Assembly: GCA_021824175.1 (NCBI GenBank)
Contig: JAKALP010000004.1
Span: 1-64,000, forward strand
Source: Deltaproteobacteria bacterium
GTDB taxonomy: Bacteria > Desulfobacterota > Desulfobacteria > Desulfobacterales > Desulfosarcinaceae
DNA length: 64,000 nucleotides
Direction of reading: 5' to 3'
Position 1 is the first letter of the stretch. The number at the start of each line of letters is the position of its first letter. Shown one piece after another: positions 1 to 8,423 of the stretch. The position numbers and the translations under genes were made by a program. The notes under the pieces were generated by a model that saw only the letters and a list, made by a program, of their open reading frames with translations, was not told the origin of the DNA and searched no databases.

Positions 1-154
1 CCGATCTTTGCGCAATCGTGACACATCCCCTGCCTTGACCATACATATTGCCAAGCTCAAGCAGCCTGGTATATGAATTGAAAAATCGGATTGAAACATA
101 ATGTGCTGCCGGTGCGGCATAGTATTTAAACCTCCTAACCATTGGATGATGCCC

Positions 155-691
155 ATGCCAGAGACCAAACAGATCCTGTCGGAGAGCGAGATTGACCGTA
201 TCCTTAAACGCATGGCCTTTGAAATTCTGGAAGTGCACAAGGGCAATCACATGGCCCTGGTGGGCATCCACACCCGGGGAGTATTTTTAGCTCTGCGCCT
301 GCATGATCACATCAAGGCGTTTGAGGGCGCCGATGTGCCCGTAGGAAAAATCGATATCACGCTCTATCGCGATGACTGGACCCAAATGAGCGCCCAGCCC
401 GTGGTCAAGACCACGGAGATTCCCTTCGCGGTGGAAGAGAAGAAAATCATCCTGGTGGATGATGTGCTTTATACCGGCCGCACCGTGCGGGCCGCCATGG
501 ATGCTCTGATTGATTTCGGCCGGCCGGCGCGCATTGAGCTGGCGGTGCTCATCGACCGCGGCCACCGCGAATTGCCCATCCAGAGCAATTACACTGGCCA
601 GAGCGTGCGCACCAAGAAAAGCGATATGGTCAATGTGATGTTGAAGGAGTGCGACGGGGAGGATGGCGTCGTGTTGGTTGCGGGAAGGTAG
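155..691 (+). CDS. pyrR: PyrR bifunctional regulator / uracil phosphoribosyltransferase
   Basis: 178 aa from ATG 155, the normal PyrR length. PyrR proteins bind UMP and pyr mRNA to attenuate pyrimidine genes and also make UMP from uracil and PRPP in the cytoplasm. Seen: the PRPP-binding loop VDDVLYTGRT near residues 100-110, an N-terminal HTRG loop, and a C-terminal RHRELP-like IDRGHRELP segment followed by VRTKKSD. In-frame ATGs at 101, 146 and 149 lie upstream; no clear ribosome site decides between 146, 149 and 155, and 155 gives the family-like N-terminus. No other pyr gene follows, so it appears to act in trans or as a scavenging enzyme (inference). The stop codon is followed within 6 bp by an octamer repeat tract. 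Confidence 0.93.
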   Translation: MPETKQILSESEIDRILKRMAFEILEVHKGNHMALVGIHTRGVFLALRLHDHIKAFEGADVPVGKIDITLYRDDWTQMSAQPVVKTTEIPFAVEEKKIILVDDVLYTGRTVRAAMDALIDFGRPARIELAVLIDRGHRELPIQSNYTGQSVRTKKSDMVNVMLKECDGEDGVVLVAGR

Positions 692-696
692 TCTGA

Positions 697-768
697 GGGA
701 CTGAGGGGCTAAGGGACTGAGGGGCAAAGGCACAAAGGGGCAAAGGCACAAAGGCACAAAGGGACAGA
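697..768. repeat. Tandem octamer repeat, GGCACAAA/GGGACTGA type
   Basis: Nine consecutive 8-bp units: GGGACTGA, GGGGCTAA, GGGACTGA, GGGGCAAA, GGCACAAA, GGGGCAAA, GGCACAAA twice, and GGGACAGA. It begins 5 bp after the pyrR stop. The same unit words recur at 45971-46026. Confidence 0.9.
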
Positions 769-825
769 GTTGTTGTAGGGTGCATTTATGCACCAAATTA
801 AAATGATACATAGAAAGTAAAATTC

Positions 826-1332
826 ATGGGAACTCATCAACATCGCGCCGAAGCGCCTCTATCGTTGAAATTGGCCGTGCTCAGCATTTCTACTACCCGC
901 GCTTTGGAAAACGATGAAAGCGGCCACTGGATCGCCAGGCAGGCGGCCAAAGAGAAGCACCAGGTGGTGGCCCACCAGGTGGTGCCGGACGATGTGGCCG
1001 CCATCCGTCAGGCCGTGGCCCGGTTCCTGGCAGAACAAAGCCCGGACGCCATCATCGCCACCGGCGGCACCGGCCTTACGCCCACGGATGTCACCATTGA
1101 AGCATTGCGTCCCCTTTTCTCCAAAGAACTGACCGCCTTCGGCCCCATCTTCGCCCAGCTCAGCTACGAAGAGATCGATTCGGCCGCCATCCTCTCCCGG
1201 GCCACGGCGGGCGTGGTGGGCCGCACCCTTATCTTCTGCATCCCCGGCAGCCTCAAAGCCTGCAAACTGGCGTGCAACGCGCTGATCTTCCCGGAGCTGG
1301 GCCATGCGGTCAAACATGCTCTGGGGCGCTGA
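826..1332 (+). CDS. moaB: MoaB/MogA-type molybdopterin adenylyltransferase family protein
   Basis: 168 aa. Family members bind molybdopterin, and MogA-type members adenylate it before molybdenum insertion. Seen: the LAVLSIST opening strand, the ATGGTGLTPTDVT loop (GGTG, residues about 85-97) that binds the pterin, and the IFCIPGSLKACKLACN segment typical of MoaB. Whether it is an active adenylyltransferase (some bacterial MoaB proteins are not) cannot be told from sequence alone. There is no strong Shine-Dalgarno before ATG 826. It stands alone, with no other moa gene in the window. Confidence 0.92.
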   Translation: MGTHQHRAEAPLSLKLAVLSISTTRALENDESGHWIARQAAKEKHQVVAHQVVPDDVAAIRQAVARFLAEQSPDAIIATGGTGLTPTDVTIEALRPLFSKELTAFGPIFAQLSYEEIDSAAILSRATAGVVGRTLIFCIPGSLKACKLACNALIFPELGHAVKHALGR

Positions 1333-1497
1333 TTTCGAAGCAATAGCAATAAATCAACGAATGCTATCGGTGCAGGAAGCAAAGGAGCGCTATTATCTGG
1401 ACGGCGCTTATCCTTTGCCGTTACCGACGGGCTTTGCCCATGACCATTTGAATATGGTTATGGCAATGGTTTGAGCGAAAGCCATGCAGTCAATGAA

Positions 1498-2277
1498 TCA
1501 GTCCGCGTGGCGCCTTTGCGCCAGATAACGGTTCAGCCACCCCGGCCGGTCGCTGATGATGCCGTCTAAATTCAAGCCCAGGGCCTTCTGCACCTGTCGA
1601 GTAGTATTGCAGGTGTAAGTAAATGTCTTCAGCCCCCGCGCCTTGGCCCAGGTTGCCAGCTTGGGCGTCCAGTGGTCGATTCTCACATCCACCCCCCATA
1701 GAGGATTAAGCCAGGCTTCAGGCCACGCCATGATCTTTTCTGCTTCGCGTTCGGGCACATTGAGTACATAGCGCCAATGGGGCGCCAGGCCGTGGGCCAG
1801 GGAAAGTACTTCGGAATCAAAAGAGAGTACATGGATGTGGGCGTTGGGGATTGCTTCCGGCTTTTGCGCCAGCAGGCGGATTACCAGGCGCGTCAAGGCT
1901 TCGCTGCGTCCGGCCTTGCGGTCGGCCAACGATGATTTGATTTCGATGAGCAATCGCGTGCGCGCGCCAAATTGGGTCAGGGTTTGCTCCAGGGTGTTGA
2001 GGGGTTCACCGGCAAAAGATTTATCAAACCACCGTCCCCAGTCAATTTCGGCCAACTGGGAGCGGGTCCGGGAGGCCACCGGAAAGCGGCGGCCGATGAC
2101 GCGATACAACGTTGCATCATGATAGACCACGGCGGCGCCGTCCGCGCTCATTTGCACATCCAATTCGATGCCGTCAATGGGGTAGCGCAAGGCGCGCTCA
2201 AAGGCGGAAATTGTGTTTTCGGGTGCTTCATCCCGCGCGCCGCGGTGGGCAATACACCAGGGGAGGCTTTTGGGCAT
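1498..2277 (-). CDS. Glycerophosphodiester phosphodiesterase (GDPD family)
   Basis: 259 aa. Hydrolyses glycerophosphodiesters to glycerol 3-phosphate and an alcohol. Seen: the N-terminal AHRGARDEAPENT motif (HRG and the PENT metal site), then GIELDVQMSADG..VVYHD, which supplies the ExD metal ligands and the second catalytic His, and LLIEIK. The C-terminal strand KTFTYTCN and the DGIISDRP end complete the TIM barrel. ATG 2277 is chosen because AAGGACC precedes it at suitable spacing and the barrel starts there; the open frame upstream to 2364 looks non-coding. No signal peptide, so a cytoplasmic enzyme of UgpQ type is likely. Monocistronic and divergent from the TorF-like gene. Confidence 0.93.
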   Translation of the reverse strand: MPKSLPWCIAHRGARDEAPENTISAFERALRYPIDGIELDVQMSADGAAVVYHDATLYRVIGRRFPVASRTRSQLAEIDWGRWFDKSFAGEPLNTLEQTLTQFGARTRLLIEIKSSLADRKAGRSEALTRLVIRLLAQKPEAIPNAHIHVLSFDSEVLSLAHGLAPHWRYVLNVPEREAEKIMAWPEAWLNPLWGVDVRIDHWTPKLATWAKARGLKTFTYTCNTTRQVQKALGLNLDGIISDRPGWLNRYLAQRRHAD

Positions 2278-2480
2278 GGAAGGGTCCTTTTTACAAATTT
2301 GTCCTGAATAAGTTGTAATAATACAAGATTGTAATATGGATAACCGATTCCAAAACTTTTCCAATAACTTTATTTGCGACGTAACCCACTATATTTGAAC
2401 TAAATATCAGAAACCGCGGGGCCTGTCTACGTCATTGGCATGCATTCTGCTGTTATTCTCCTCAAGAAGAAAAACGATGG

Positions 2481-2538
2481 ACCGACCCCCGAAGCATGGG
2501 GGTGTGGTTTTACTCCCCAGGCCGATTGCGCTGAGGGG
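2481..2538 (+). promoter_or_regulatory. Structured leader: two hairpins upstream of the TorF-like gene
   Basis: Hairpin 1 (2481-2508) pairs ACC-ACCCCC with GGGGGT-GGT and is followed by a short T run. Hairpin 2 (2515-2538) pairs CCCC with GGGG. They sit 65-120 bp before the start at 2603. This could be an attenuator or a small-ligand leader; I could not match it to a known riboswitch. The rest of the gap 2278-2602 shows no gene; a TATATT at 2390-2395 could be a -10 box, but I see no good -35. Confidence 0.35.
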
Positions 2539-2602
2539 TTCAAGACCGGGCCATCAAGACCAACAACCATCAGATCAATTTATGAAGAGGAGAACAAACC
2601 CA

Positions 2603-3337
2603 ATGAAACGCATGATTCCTGTTATCGCACTGGCAATTGTACTAGCAAGCAGCTCGGCCTGGGCCGCGGATGCCACCGCTGCTCTCGATTTAAACTCTGC
2701 TTATGTCTGGCGCGGCATGACGGCCAATGATGGTCTGGTGGCCCAGCCCAGCATGAATGTGGCCAAGAACGGCTTTGCTTTTAATACATGGGCTAATTTT
2801 GATTTGTCGGATTATAATGACCGCCTGGATAAAAATAACTTCTCCGAGGTGGACCTGACCCTTTCTTACTCCCACACCTTTAATAAATTGGCGGCAACTG
2901 CAGGAGTAATCGAATATCTCTTCCCCGCCACGGCCAAGACCGCAGTCAACGGCACCCGCGAGCTCTTCGCCAGTCTAAGCCACCCCATCATTGGGGGACT
3001 GTCGGCCGGCGTGGATTTCTACTATGATGTGGATGAAAACCATGGCTATTATGGCGATGTCGGCCTGACCTACAGCATGGATTTAGTGGAAAATCTCAGC
3101 CTGGCGGCCTCTGGCAAGGCGGGACTGGCCAGTAAGGAGTGGGCTGTCTACTACGGCGGAGAAGATGGCGGCTGGCATGATTATATCCTCAGGCTGGCTT
3201 TGACCTACGCCCTCAGCAAGGAGCTAAGCGTGGGCGCGAACATCAATTATGCCGACACATTAGATAAAAAAGTGCTGCCCACGGAGATCGCCAAAACCAA
3301 TCTCTTCGGCGGCGTCAATGTGACCTATAATTTCTAG
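2603..3337 (+). CDS. TorF-family putative porin / outer-membrane beta-barrel
   Basis: 244 aa from ATG 2603, preceded by AGAGGAG. A cleavable signal peptide is visible (KRM, hydrophobic core, ASSSAWA|AD). The mature protein alternates polar and hydrophobic residues as in beta strands, has the ATAALDLNSAYVWRGM opening typical of the TorF/CHP02001 family, and ends in a terminal aromatic (VTYNF), the usual signal for outer-membrane assembly. The family is often described as porin-like; the substrate is unknown. A structured leader lies upstream and a strong hairpin 37 bp after the stop. An earlier in-frame ATG at 2582 would lengthen the signal peptide slightly. Confidence 0.85.
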   Translation: MKRMIPVIALAIVLASSSAWAADATAALDLNSAYVWRGMTANDGLVAQPSMNVAKNGFAFNTWANFDLSDYNDRLDKNNFSEVDLTLSYSHTFNKLAATAGVIEYLFPATAKTAVNGTRELFASLSHPIIGGLSAGVDFYYDVDENHGYYGDVGLTYSMDLVENLSLAASGKAGLASKEWAVYYGGEDGGWHDYILRLALTYALSKELSVGANINYADTLDKKVLPTEIAKTNLFGGVNVTYNF

Positions 3338-3373
3338 ACCAAACCCATCTGTGTTCCACCCTCCTTTCGCCCG

Positions 3374-3423
3374 CGCGCCGCGGTACCGGAGCCCTTGCCC
3401 GGGGGTCTCCGGACCGCGGCGCG
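3374..3423. terminator. Long GC-rich hairpin after the TorF-like gene
   Basis: Arms CGCGCCGCGGTACCGGAG and CTCCGGACCGCGGCGCG pair over 17 bp with one bulged A and a 15-nt loop. There is no T run, so this is either a transcript-end stabilising hairpin or a REP-like element rather than a classical intrinsic terminator. Confidence 0.6.
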
Positions 3424-3608
3424 AAACTTTGGGCCTGCGACCCAATGACCGCCATCATGACGCACTCCCAGGTTACGTTACATGGTTGAAAAAATCCGCG
3501 CCTTGACGTACAGAGCGTCTATTTCGTTATCATGGAAATTATTGCGACACTGTTCCGTTCATCGTCATTTTGCATTCATGTGAATCGGCTGGAGCAAGAG
3601 GAGGCCAG

Positions 3609-4520
3609 ATGGGTAGGAAAGGCATCACGCGCGAACGAACTGGATTGATTTTGCAGGAGTTGCTCAAGGTATTGTGGGCCTTTGCCGATGGGGTTCAAGC
3701 TGAAAAAGCGGTAGAATTGGTGGCGTCCCATTTGAACCTGACCGAACATGAAAGGGGCGAGTACGAAACCGGTGGGCGCCGCTTCGATAAGATCCTGCTT
3801 TTTTGCACCATCGACGCGGTCAAGGCCGGCTGGATGCACAAGAGTGACAACATCTGGTCCATCACCCCCGACGGAAAAATCGCCCTGGAGAGATATCCCC
3901 AACCCGGCCAGTTGTCCCGTGAAGTCAGCCGGCTCTACCGGCAGTGGCGGCGCGAGCGGGAGGTTGATTCCGGCGTCATTTTTAAGGAAGCTGAAGCCCA
4001 GGCCTGGAAGGAGATCAACACTTTCATCGAGGCCATGGACCCTTACACGTTTCAGGATCTGGTGGCGACCCTGCTGCGCGCCTTGGGGTATTTCGTGGCC
4101 TGGGTATCGCCCGCCGGCAAGGACGGCGGCATGGCCTTTTTAGCCTGGCATGAACCCGAAGGCCAATGCGCGCCCAGCATCAAAGTGCAGGTCCGACGGC
4201 GCAAAGATCCCATCAGTGGCGAAGAGATGGCGGCTTTTTTGGCCTCCATCAACGGCCACGAGTTGGGCATTTTTTTGTCCACAAATGGCTTTGCGGCGGA
4301 AGCCGCCGATCTGGCGGACGCCGAGGACAACCGCAACATTAAACTGTTTGATGCCCGCGCCCTGGTGGATCTATGGGTTCAGCACCTGCCCAAGATCGAC
4401 CCAAAGAAACGTTGCCTCCTGCCATTGCGGCCCATCTATTTTCTCGCGCCGGATGAAGATGGCGAACCGATAGGGTCTGCCTCACCCCCGCGATGTGACC
4501 CACAACCCTTGGCGCAGTGA
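3609..4520 (+). CDS. Mrr-like restriction endonuclease, active-site variant
   Basis: 303 aa from ATG 3609, preceded by AGAGGAGG. The N-terminal half resembles the Mrr winged-helix domain. The C-terminal half is the Mrr PD-(D/E)xK nuclease fold: FQDLVATLLRALGY helix, the PAGKDGG turn with the acidic metal ligand, then IKVQVRRRK, then GIFLSTNGFAAEA and the KLFDARALVDL tail. Classical Mrr has a QxK (IQAKR) motif at the third strand; here it reads QVR, so the catalytic lysine appears to be arginine. Mrr proteins cut modified foreign DNA; this one may be weak, altered or regulatory (inference). No methyltransferase partner. Its TGA overlaps a GTG that could in principle extend the next gene. Confidence 0.82.
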   Translation: MGRKGITRERTGLILQELLKVLWAFADGVQAEKAVELVASHLNLTEHERGEYETGGRRFDKILLFCTIDAVKAGWMHKSDNIWSITPDGKIALERYPQPGQLSREVSRLYRQWRREREVDSGVIFKEAEAQAWKEINTFIEAMDPYTFQDLVATLLRALGYFVAWVSPAGKDGGMAFLAWHEPEGQCAPSIKVQVRRRKDPISGEEMAAFLASINGHELGIFLSTNGFAAEAADLADAEDNRNIKLFDARALVDLWVQHLPKIDPKKRCLLPLRPIYFLAPDEDGEPIGSASPPRCDPQPLAQ

Positions 4521-4660
4521 CCATTATTCCCTTGACCAATTCAGCGAAGGAGGACAATGTTGAAAATCCTCTTTTCCGCACTCGTTTTTTCATTGGGTTG
4601 AAAGGGGCGGGAAGAAGAGAAACTCATTGTATTTTGGATGGCTGGAAAGGGAGAACTCGC

Positions 4661-6100
4661 TTGGACCAAAGATCGTGGACCGCGCTGAACGCCATATTCA
4701 ATCCCCGCGCCATTGCCGTCATCGGCGCCTCGGATACCTTCGGCAAATGGGGCCATCGCATGCTGGACCGGCCCATCAAGACTGGTTTTCCCGGCGCCAT
4801 CTACCCCATCAATCCCAACAAAAGCGAGCTGCTCGGGCTCAAAGCCTTTCCCAATGTGGCGGCTGTGCCGGGCGACATTGATCTGGCGGTCATTACTACG
4901 CCAACCCCCACCGTGCCGGGCGTGCTGCGGGAGTGTATTGCCAAAGGCATCAAGGGCGCGGTGGTGATTACGGCCGGCTTCGCTGAAACGGGCGAAGAGG
5001 GCCGGCGGTTGCAGGAAGAGATGCTGGCCGTGGCCCAGCGCGGCGGTATCCGCCTGGTGGGACCCAATTGCATGGGGATCTTCAGCGCCGCGGGCCGGCT
5101 CAGCCTCAGTTTTGCCGAGGCGCCCAAGTCCGGTGGCATCGCCTTTGTGTCCCAGAGCGGCACCTTCGGGGTTTCCATTGCCACGGTGGCCGCGGCCCAG
5201 GGCTATGGGCTGAGCAAATTCATCAGCATCGGCAATCAGGCGGATCTGGGAGTGGCCGACTATGTGGAGTATTTGGCCGAAGATAAAGACACCCGGGTCA
5301 TTGCCCTGTATGTGGAAGGCTTCAAGGACGGCGAGCGCTTCTTCGAGGTGGCGCGCCGGGCGGTGAAGCAAAAGCCCATCATCATTTATAAGGCCGGCCG
5401 TTCCGAGGCGGCCGAGCGCGCCGCTCTGTCCCATACCGCGTCGGTGGCTGGCTCTTCGATTGTCTTTGACAGCATTTGCAAGCAGGTCGGTCTTCTCCAG
5501 GTACGCGAATCGTTTCATCTGTTCGAGATGGCCCAGGCCTTGGCCGAACTGCCGCTGCCGGCCGGCAACCGTGTGGCCATCCTGGGCAGCGGCGGCCAGG
5601 GCGTGGTGGGCACCGACGCCTGCGCGGCCCTAGGTTTGGAATTGCCGCCTTTGGATTCGCAGACGGCCGCCGGCATCAATGCTTTGCTTCCCTCCCATGC
5701 CCCGCCGGCGCGTAATCCCGTGGACTTTGCCGGGGCCACGCGCACGGCCATGCAGGAGGCGGAAATCATCGAGCAGTTCTTGCGGCTGGAGTATATCGAC
5801 GGCGTCATCAGCAATGTGCCGGTCAGCCCGCAGCTGTTCGACCGCAATTTGAAGATCGACCGCAAGTCCACGGATATCCCCGCGCGGGTGCGGGTGGCCA
5901 TCGCCGGCGGCGAGCGCTATGCTTCTCTGCCCAGGAAGTACAACAAACCGGTGATCTGCCTGCGCTTCGCCAATCTGGACAACGATATCATGGAAGAGAT
6001 TTTGAACGAAGGCGGCATTCCGGTTTACAGCTCGCCGGAGCAGTGCGCGCGGGCGATGTATGGCTTGGTGGCGTATGGCCGGATTCGGCGTTCTCGTTGA
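4661..6100 (+). CDS. NDP-forming acyl-CoA synthetase, alpha subunit (unpaired)
   Basis: 479 aa from TTG 4661, which follows GGAAAGGGAG and matches the family start (NPRAIAVIGASD). Such proteins interconvert acyl-CoA plus ADP plus phosphate with acid plus ATP. Seen: CoA-binding Rossmann domain (about 1-140), ligase-CoA domain with SHTASVAG carrying the phosphorylatable His 258, and a C-terminal flavodoxin-like domain from about 300. The ATP-grasp beta subunit is missing here, but one is encoded at 20162. A GTG at 4517 overlapping the previous stop would add 48 residues unlike the family. Either it borrows that beta subunit or uses an unlinked one (inference). Its TGA lies inside the first unit of an octamer repeat. 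Confidence 0.9.
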   Translation: MDQRSWTALNAIFNPRAIAVIGASDTFGKWGHRMLDRPIKTGFPGAIYPINPNKSELLGLKAFPNVAAVPGDIDLAVITTPTPTVPGVLRECIAKGIKGAVVITAGFAETGEEGRRLQEEMLAVAQRGGIRLVGPNCMGIFSAAGRLSLSFAEAPKSGGIAFVSQSGTFGVSIATVAAAQGYGLSKFISIGNQADLGVADYVEYLAEDKDTRVIALYVEGFKDGERFFEVARRAVKQKPIIIYKAGRSEAAERAALSHTASVAGSSIVFDSICKQVGLLQVRESFHLFEMAQALAELPLPAGNRVAILGSGGQGVVGTDACAALGLELPPLDSQTAAGINALLPSHAPPARNPVDFAGATRTAMQEAEIIEQFLRLEYIDGVISNVPVSPQLFDRNLKIDRKSTDIPARVRVAIAGGERYASLPRKYNKPVICLRFANLDNDIMEEILNEGGIPVYSSPEQCARAMYGLVAYGRIRRSR

Positions 6101-6242
6101 TTCGTTAATTCGTTGATTCGTTATTCGTTGATTGGTTGAATCGTTTGATTGGAGCAGCCAAGCTATAATTCTAAGATTGGGGCGCGGGAAACAAAGCAAT
6201 ATACGCACACGAATCAACGAATTAACCAATCAACGAATCAAC
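6096..6242. repeat. Inverted octamer tracts (GTTGATTC type)
   Basis: Left tract 6096-6151 is built of GTTGATTC, GTTAATTC and GTTGATTG units; right tract 6211-6242 is their reverse complement (GAATCAAC, GAATTAAC, CAATCAAC, GAATCAAC). They can fold into a long imperfect hairpin with a loop of about 60 nt. The stop of the upstream gene is in the first unit. Confidence 0.85.
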
Positions 6243-6290
6243 AACATGCTTGGAAGAATTTAGGTAAAATATGAAAGACGGGAGGAGCAA

Positions 6291-7100
6291 ATGAGCGGAC
6301 GTTTGGAAGGGAAAATCACCATCATCACCGGCGGCACCAGCGGCATTGGCGCGGCCACCGCCGAAGTATTTGCAACCGAAGGGGCCAAGGTGATCATCGC
6401 CGGCCGGTCGGAAGCAAAGGGCGCGGATCTGGCCAAACAGCTGGGCGCCAATGTCATCTACCAGCACGCCGATGTCACCCGGGAAGAAGATATCAAGGCC
6501 CTGGTCGATCTGGCGGTGAAGAAGTTCGGGCGGCTGGACTGCATGTTCAACAACGCCGGCGGGCCAGACCGTGGCACCATCGACACCGTGACCATGGAAG
6601 ACTTCGACTACAGCATGCGGCTGTTGCTGGGCAGCGTAGTCCTCGGCATCAAATACGCGGCGGCGGTCATGAAGCCCCAGGGCTCGGGCTGCATCATCAA
6701 CAACTCTAGCATCGCGGCCCACCGCACCGGCCAGGGCGGCTATCTTTACAGCGCGGCCAAGGCCGGCGTGGTGCATCTGACCAAAGTGGCCGGCACGCAG
6801 CTTGGCCCCTTCAACATCCGGGTCAACTCCATCGCCCCCGGCGCCATTGCCACGCCCATCTTCTGGGGCGGCTCCCAGAAGGCCAATACTCTCAGCGCCG
6901 AAGACAATCAGCGCAAAATGGATAAGCTCATGCGCAGCCTGGCCAATGCCACACCCCTGCCACGGGCCGGCCTGGACAAAGACATCGCCCATGCGGCGCT
7001 GTTTCTGGCCAGCGACGAAGGCAGTTTTATCAACTGCCACGACCTGGTGGTGGATGGCGGCCGGACGTCGTTGTTCTATGAGAAACCGCCGCAGAAGTAG
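6291..7100 (+). CDS. SDR-family NAD(P)-dependent oxidoreductase
   Basis: 269 aa, preceded by GGGAGGAG. Classical short-chain dehydrogenase: GGTSGIG cofactor loop near residue 14, NNAG near residue 90, serine in INNSSIAAH, and catalytic Tyr153-x3-Lys157 (YSAAK), with the C-terminal VVDGG segment. ATAGRSE-like charge after the second strand does not settle NAD versus NADP preference. It follows the acyl-CoA synthetase alpha gene by 190 bp of repeat, so co-transcription is uncertain. Substrate unknown; cytoplasmic secondary-alcohol or 3-hydroxyacyl substrates are typical for this subgroup. Confidence 0.92.
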   Translation: MSGRLEGKITIITGGTSGIGAATAEVFATEGAKVIIAGRSEAKGADLAKQLGANVIYQHADVTREEDIKALVDLAVKKFGRLDCMFNNAGGPDRGTIDTVTMEDFDYSMRLLLGSVVLGIKYAAAVMKPQGSGCIINNSSIAAHRTGQGGYLYSAAKAGVVHLTKVAGTQLGPFNIRVNSIAPGAIATPIFWGGSQKANTLSAEDNQRKMDKLMRSLANATPLPRAGLDKDIAHAALFLASDEGSFINCHDLVVDGGRTSLFYEKPPQK

Positions 7101-7127
7101 TTGATGGGTTAATCGGTTAATTGGTAG

Positions 7128-7160
7128 CTCTCGTTCCCACGCTGAGCGCGGGAACGAGAG
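7128..7160. terminator. Perfect-arm hairpin between convergent SDR genes
   Basis: CTCTCGTTCCCACGC pairs with GCGCGGGAACGAGAG (one mismatch) around a 3-nt loop. It lies between two convergent genes and has no T run; the sequence is a common dispersed palindrome type. A short GTTGATGG/GTTAATCG octamer-like stretch precedes it at 7099-7125. Confidence 0.6.
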
Positions 7161-7214
7161 GAAGTCTCAGTGTCCATGGTGGCCCCGCTAAATACTGCAC
7201 TTACGTAAACCCGC

Positions 7215-8060
7215 CTAAACCGCTTTCTTGATCAGTTCATTGGACTCTTCTGCTTTTGGCAGCATTTCTTTAGGAAAACCCACCACGCCGCCGCGACGGC
7301 GCGCCATCTCCCGGCGCACAAACCAGCGCGGGGCATGCTTTACTATCAGTTGATTGGCGCGGTGGCGCACGCCCTTGATCACGACCACCCGGCCGCGTTC
7401 GGCGCCGCGCAAGGCAATGGCCGCGCACTGTTCCGGCGTGATTTCATCCCACTGGCGTGCCCGCCGTACTTGGGGGGCTGCCAGCAGGTCGAACTCGGTT
7501 TCCACCGCGCCGGGGCACATGGCCGTAACCGTGACTCCTTTATCCTTGAGCTCTTCGGAAAGACCTTCGCTGAAGGAGAGTATAAAGGCCTTGCTCGCGC
7601 CATACGTCAAACCGAAGAAGGGCATGGGCTGAAAAGCGGCCAGGGAGGCGATATTGAGGATATTGGAAGGGGCATTGGCGATCAGGTGGGGCAGCGCCGC
7701 TCCTGTAAACGCCAGGGGGGTTTTGCAATTCAGCTCCACGGTCTGCAACTGCTCGCTGATGCGGGTCCGGCCGAACTCGCCGAAGCGGGCCATGCCGGCG
7801 TTGTTGACCAGCCAGCGCAATGGCCCGTTTTGGTTGGCCAGGGCCACTGCCTTGTGCGCCGCGCCTTCGGTGGTGACATCCAGGGCCAGGGGAATAATCC
7901 GGCCGGAAACGTCTTGTTTGCGCGCTTCGGCGGCCACTTCCGCCAGCTTTTCCTGGCGACGGGCCACCGCCACCACATCGAATCCGCGGCCGGCCAGTTG
8001 CATGGCAATGGCGCGGCCGATACCTGCCGAAGCACCGGTAACAATTGCTGTATTGTTCAT
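7215..8060 (-). CDS. SDR-family oxidoreductase, putative TetR target
   Basis: 281 aa from ATG 8060, preceded by AGGAGGAAC. Seen: TGASAGIG cofactor loop, NNAG, the ILNIASLAAF serine strand, and a YGASK catalytic Tyr/Lys. The C-terminal third (GVRHRANQLIVKHAPRWFVRREM) is basic and amphipathic, as in SDRs that sit on membranes and use lipid-like substrates. It is divergent from the TetR gene and its promoter carries two palindromes, so it is probably repressed by that regulator. Substrate unknown. Confidence 0.9.
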   Translation of the reverse strand: MNNTAIVTGASAGIGRAIAMQLAGRGFDVVAVARRQEKLAEVAAEARKQDVSGRIIPLALDVTTEGAAHKAVALANQNGPLRWLVNNAGMARFGEFGRTRISEQLQTVELNCKTPLAFTGAALPHLIANAPSNILNIASLAAFQPMPFFGLTYGASKAFILSFSEGLSEELKDKGVTVTAMCPGAVETEFDLLAAPQVRRARQWDEITPEQCAAIALRGAERGRVVVIKGVRHRANQLIVKHAPRWFVRREMARRRGGVVGFPKEMLPKAEESNELIKKAV

Positions 8061-8115
8061 AGGAAGTTCCTCCTGTTCGAGTTTTAATGATGGATGGAGC
8101 GAGTGATCCGCCCCG

Positions 8116-8157
8116 AATGTTTCTACTGTAAACATTTATGTTGTCAGTGTCAACATA
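8116..8157. promoter_or_regulatory. Promoter with two tandem palindromic operators
   Basis: AATGTTT-N7-AAACATT (8116-8136) directly abuts TATGTTG-N7-CAACATA (8137-8157). On the minus strand a near-consensus promoter is embedded: TTGACA (8148-8153), 17-bp spacer, TACAGT (8125-8130). It points at the SDR gene. Equal arm and spacer lengths suggest two dimers of one regulator, most simply the adjacent TetR protein. The remaining gap to 8423 shows no gene. Confidence 0.7.
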
Positions 8158-8423
8158 AGATTTTTCGCTATCATCCGTCCTCGGCCGCCCTTGCCACAGC
8201 GCAGCCCTTTCGCCCGGCTGATCAAGATTGGTCCTTGAACGGCAATCGGCCCTGTGACATGTTGGAATACAATCAAGGGAGATGGGTTGATCCCGGGAGA
8301 AGGTCCACCGGAGAACCGCCGCATTTGCGCCATGGTGCCCGGAGACCGGACAGTGGATGCAAAATCGAAACAACCCAGCACCCATGGCCAAGTGCCGACC
8401 ACGCCAAAAACACAGGAATGGAA

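Noticed and set aside
287-811. 174-codon minus-strand ORF opposite pyrR
   Set aside because: It is antisense to a clear gene and its start lies in octamer repeat; coding bias belongs to pyrR.
4517-4660. GTG start for the acyl-CoA synthetase alpha subunit
   Set aside because: The added 48 residues do not fit the family; TTG 4661 has the better ribosome site.
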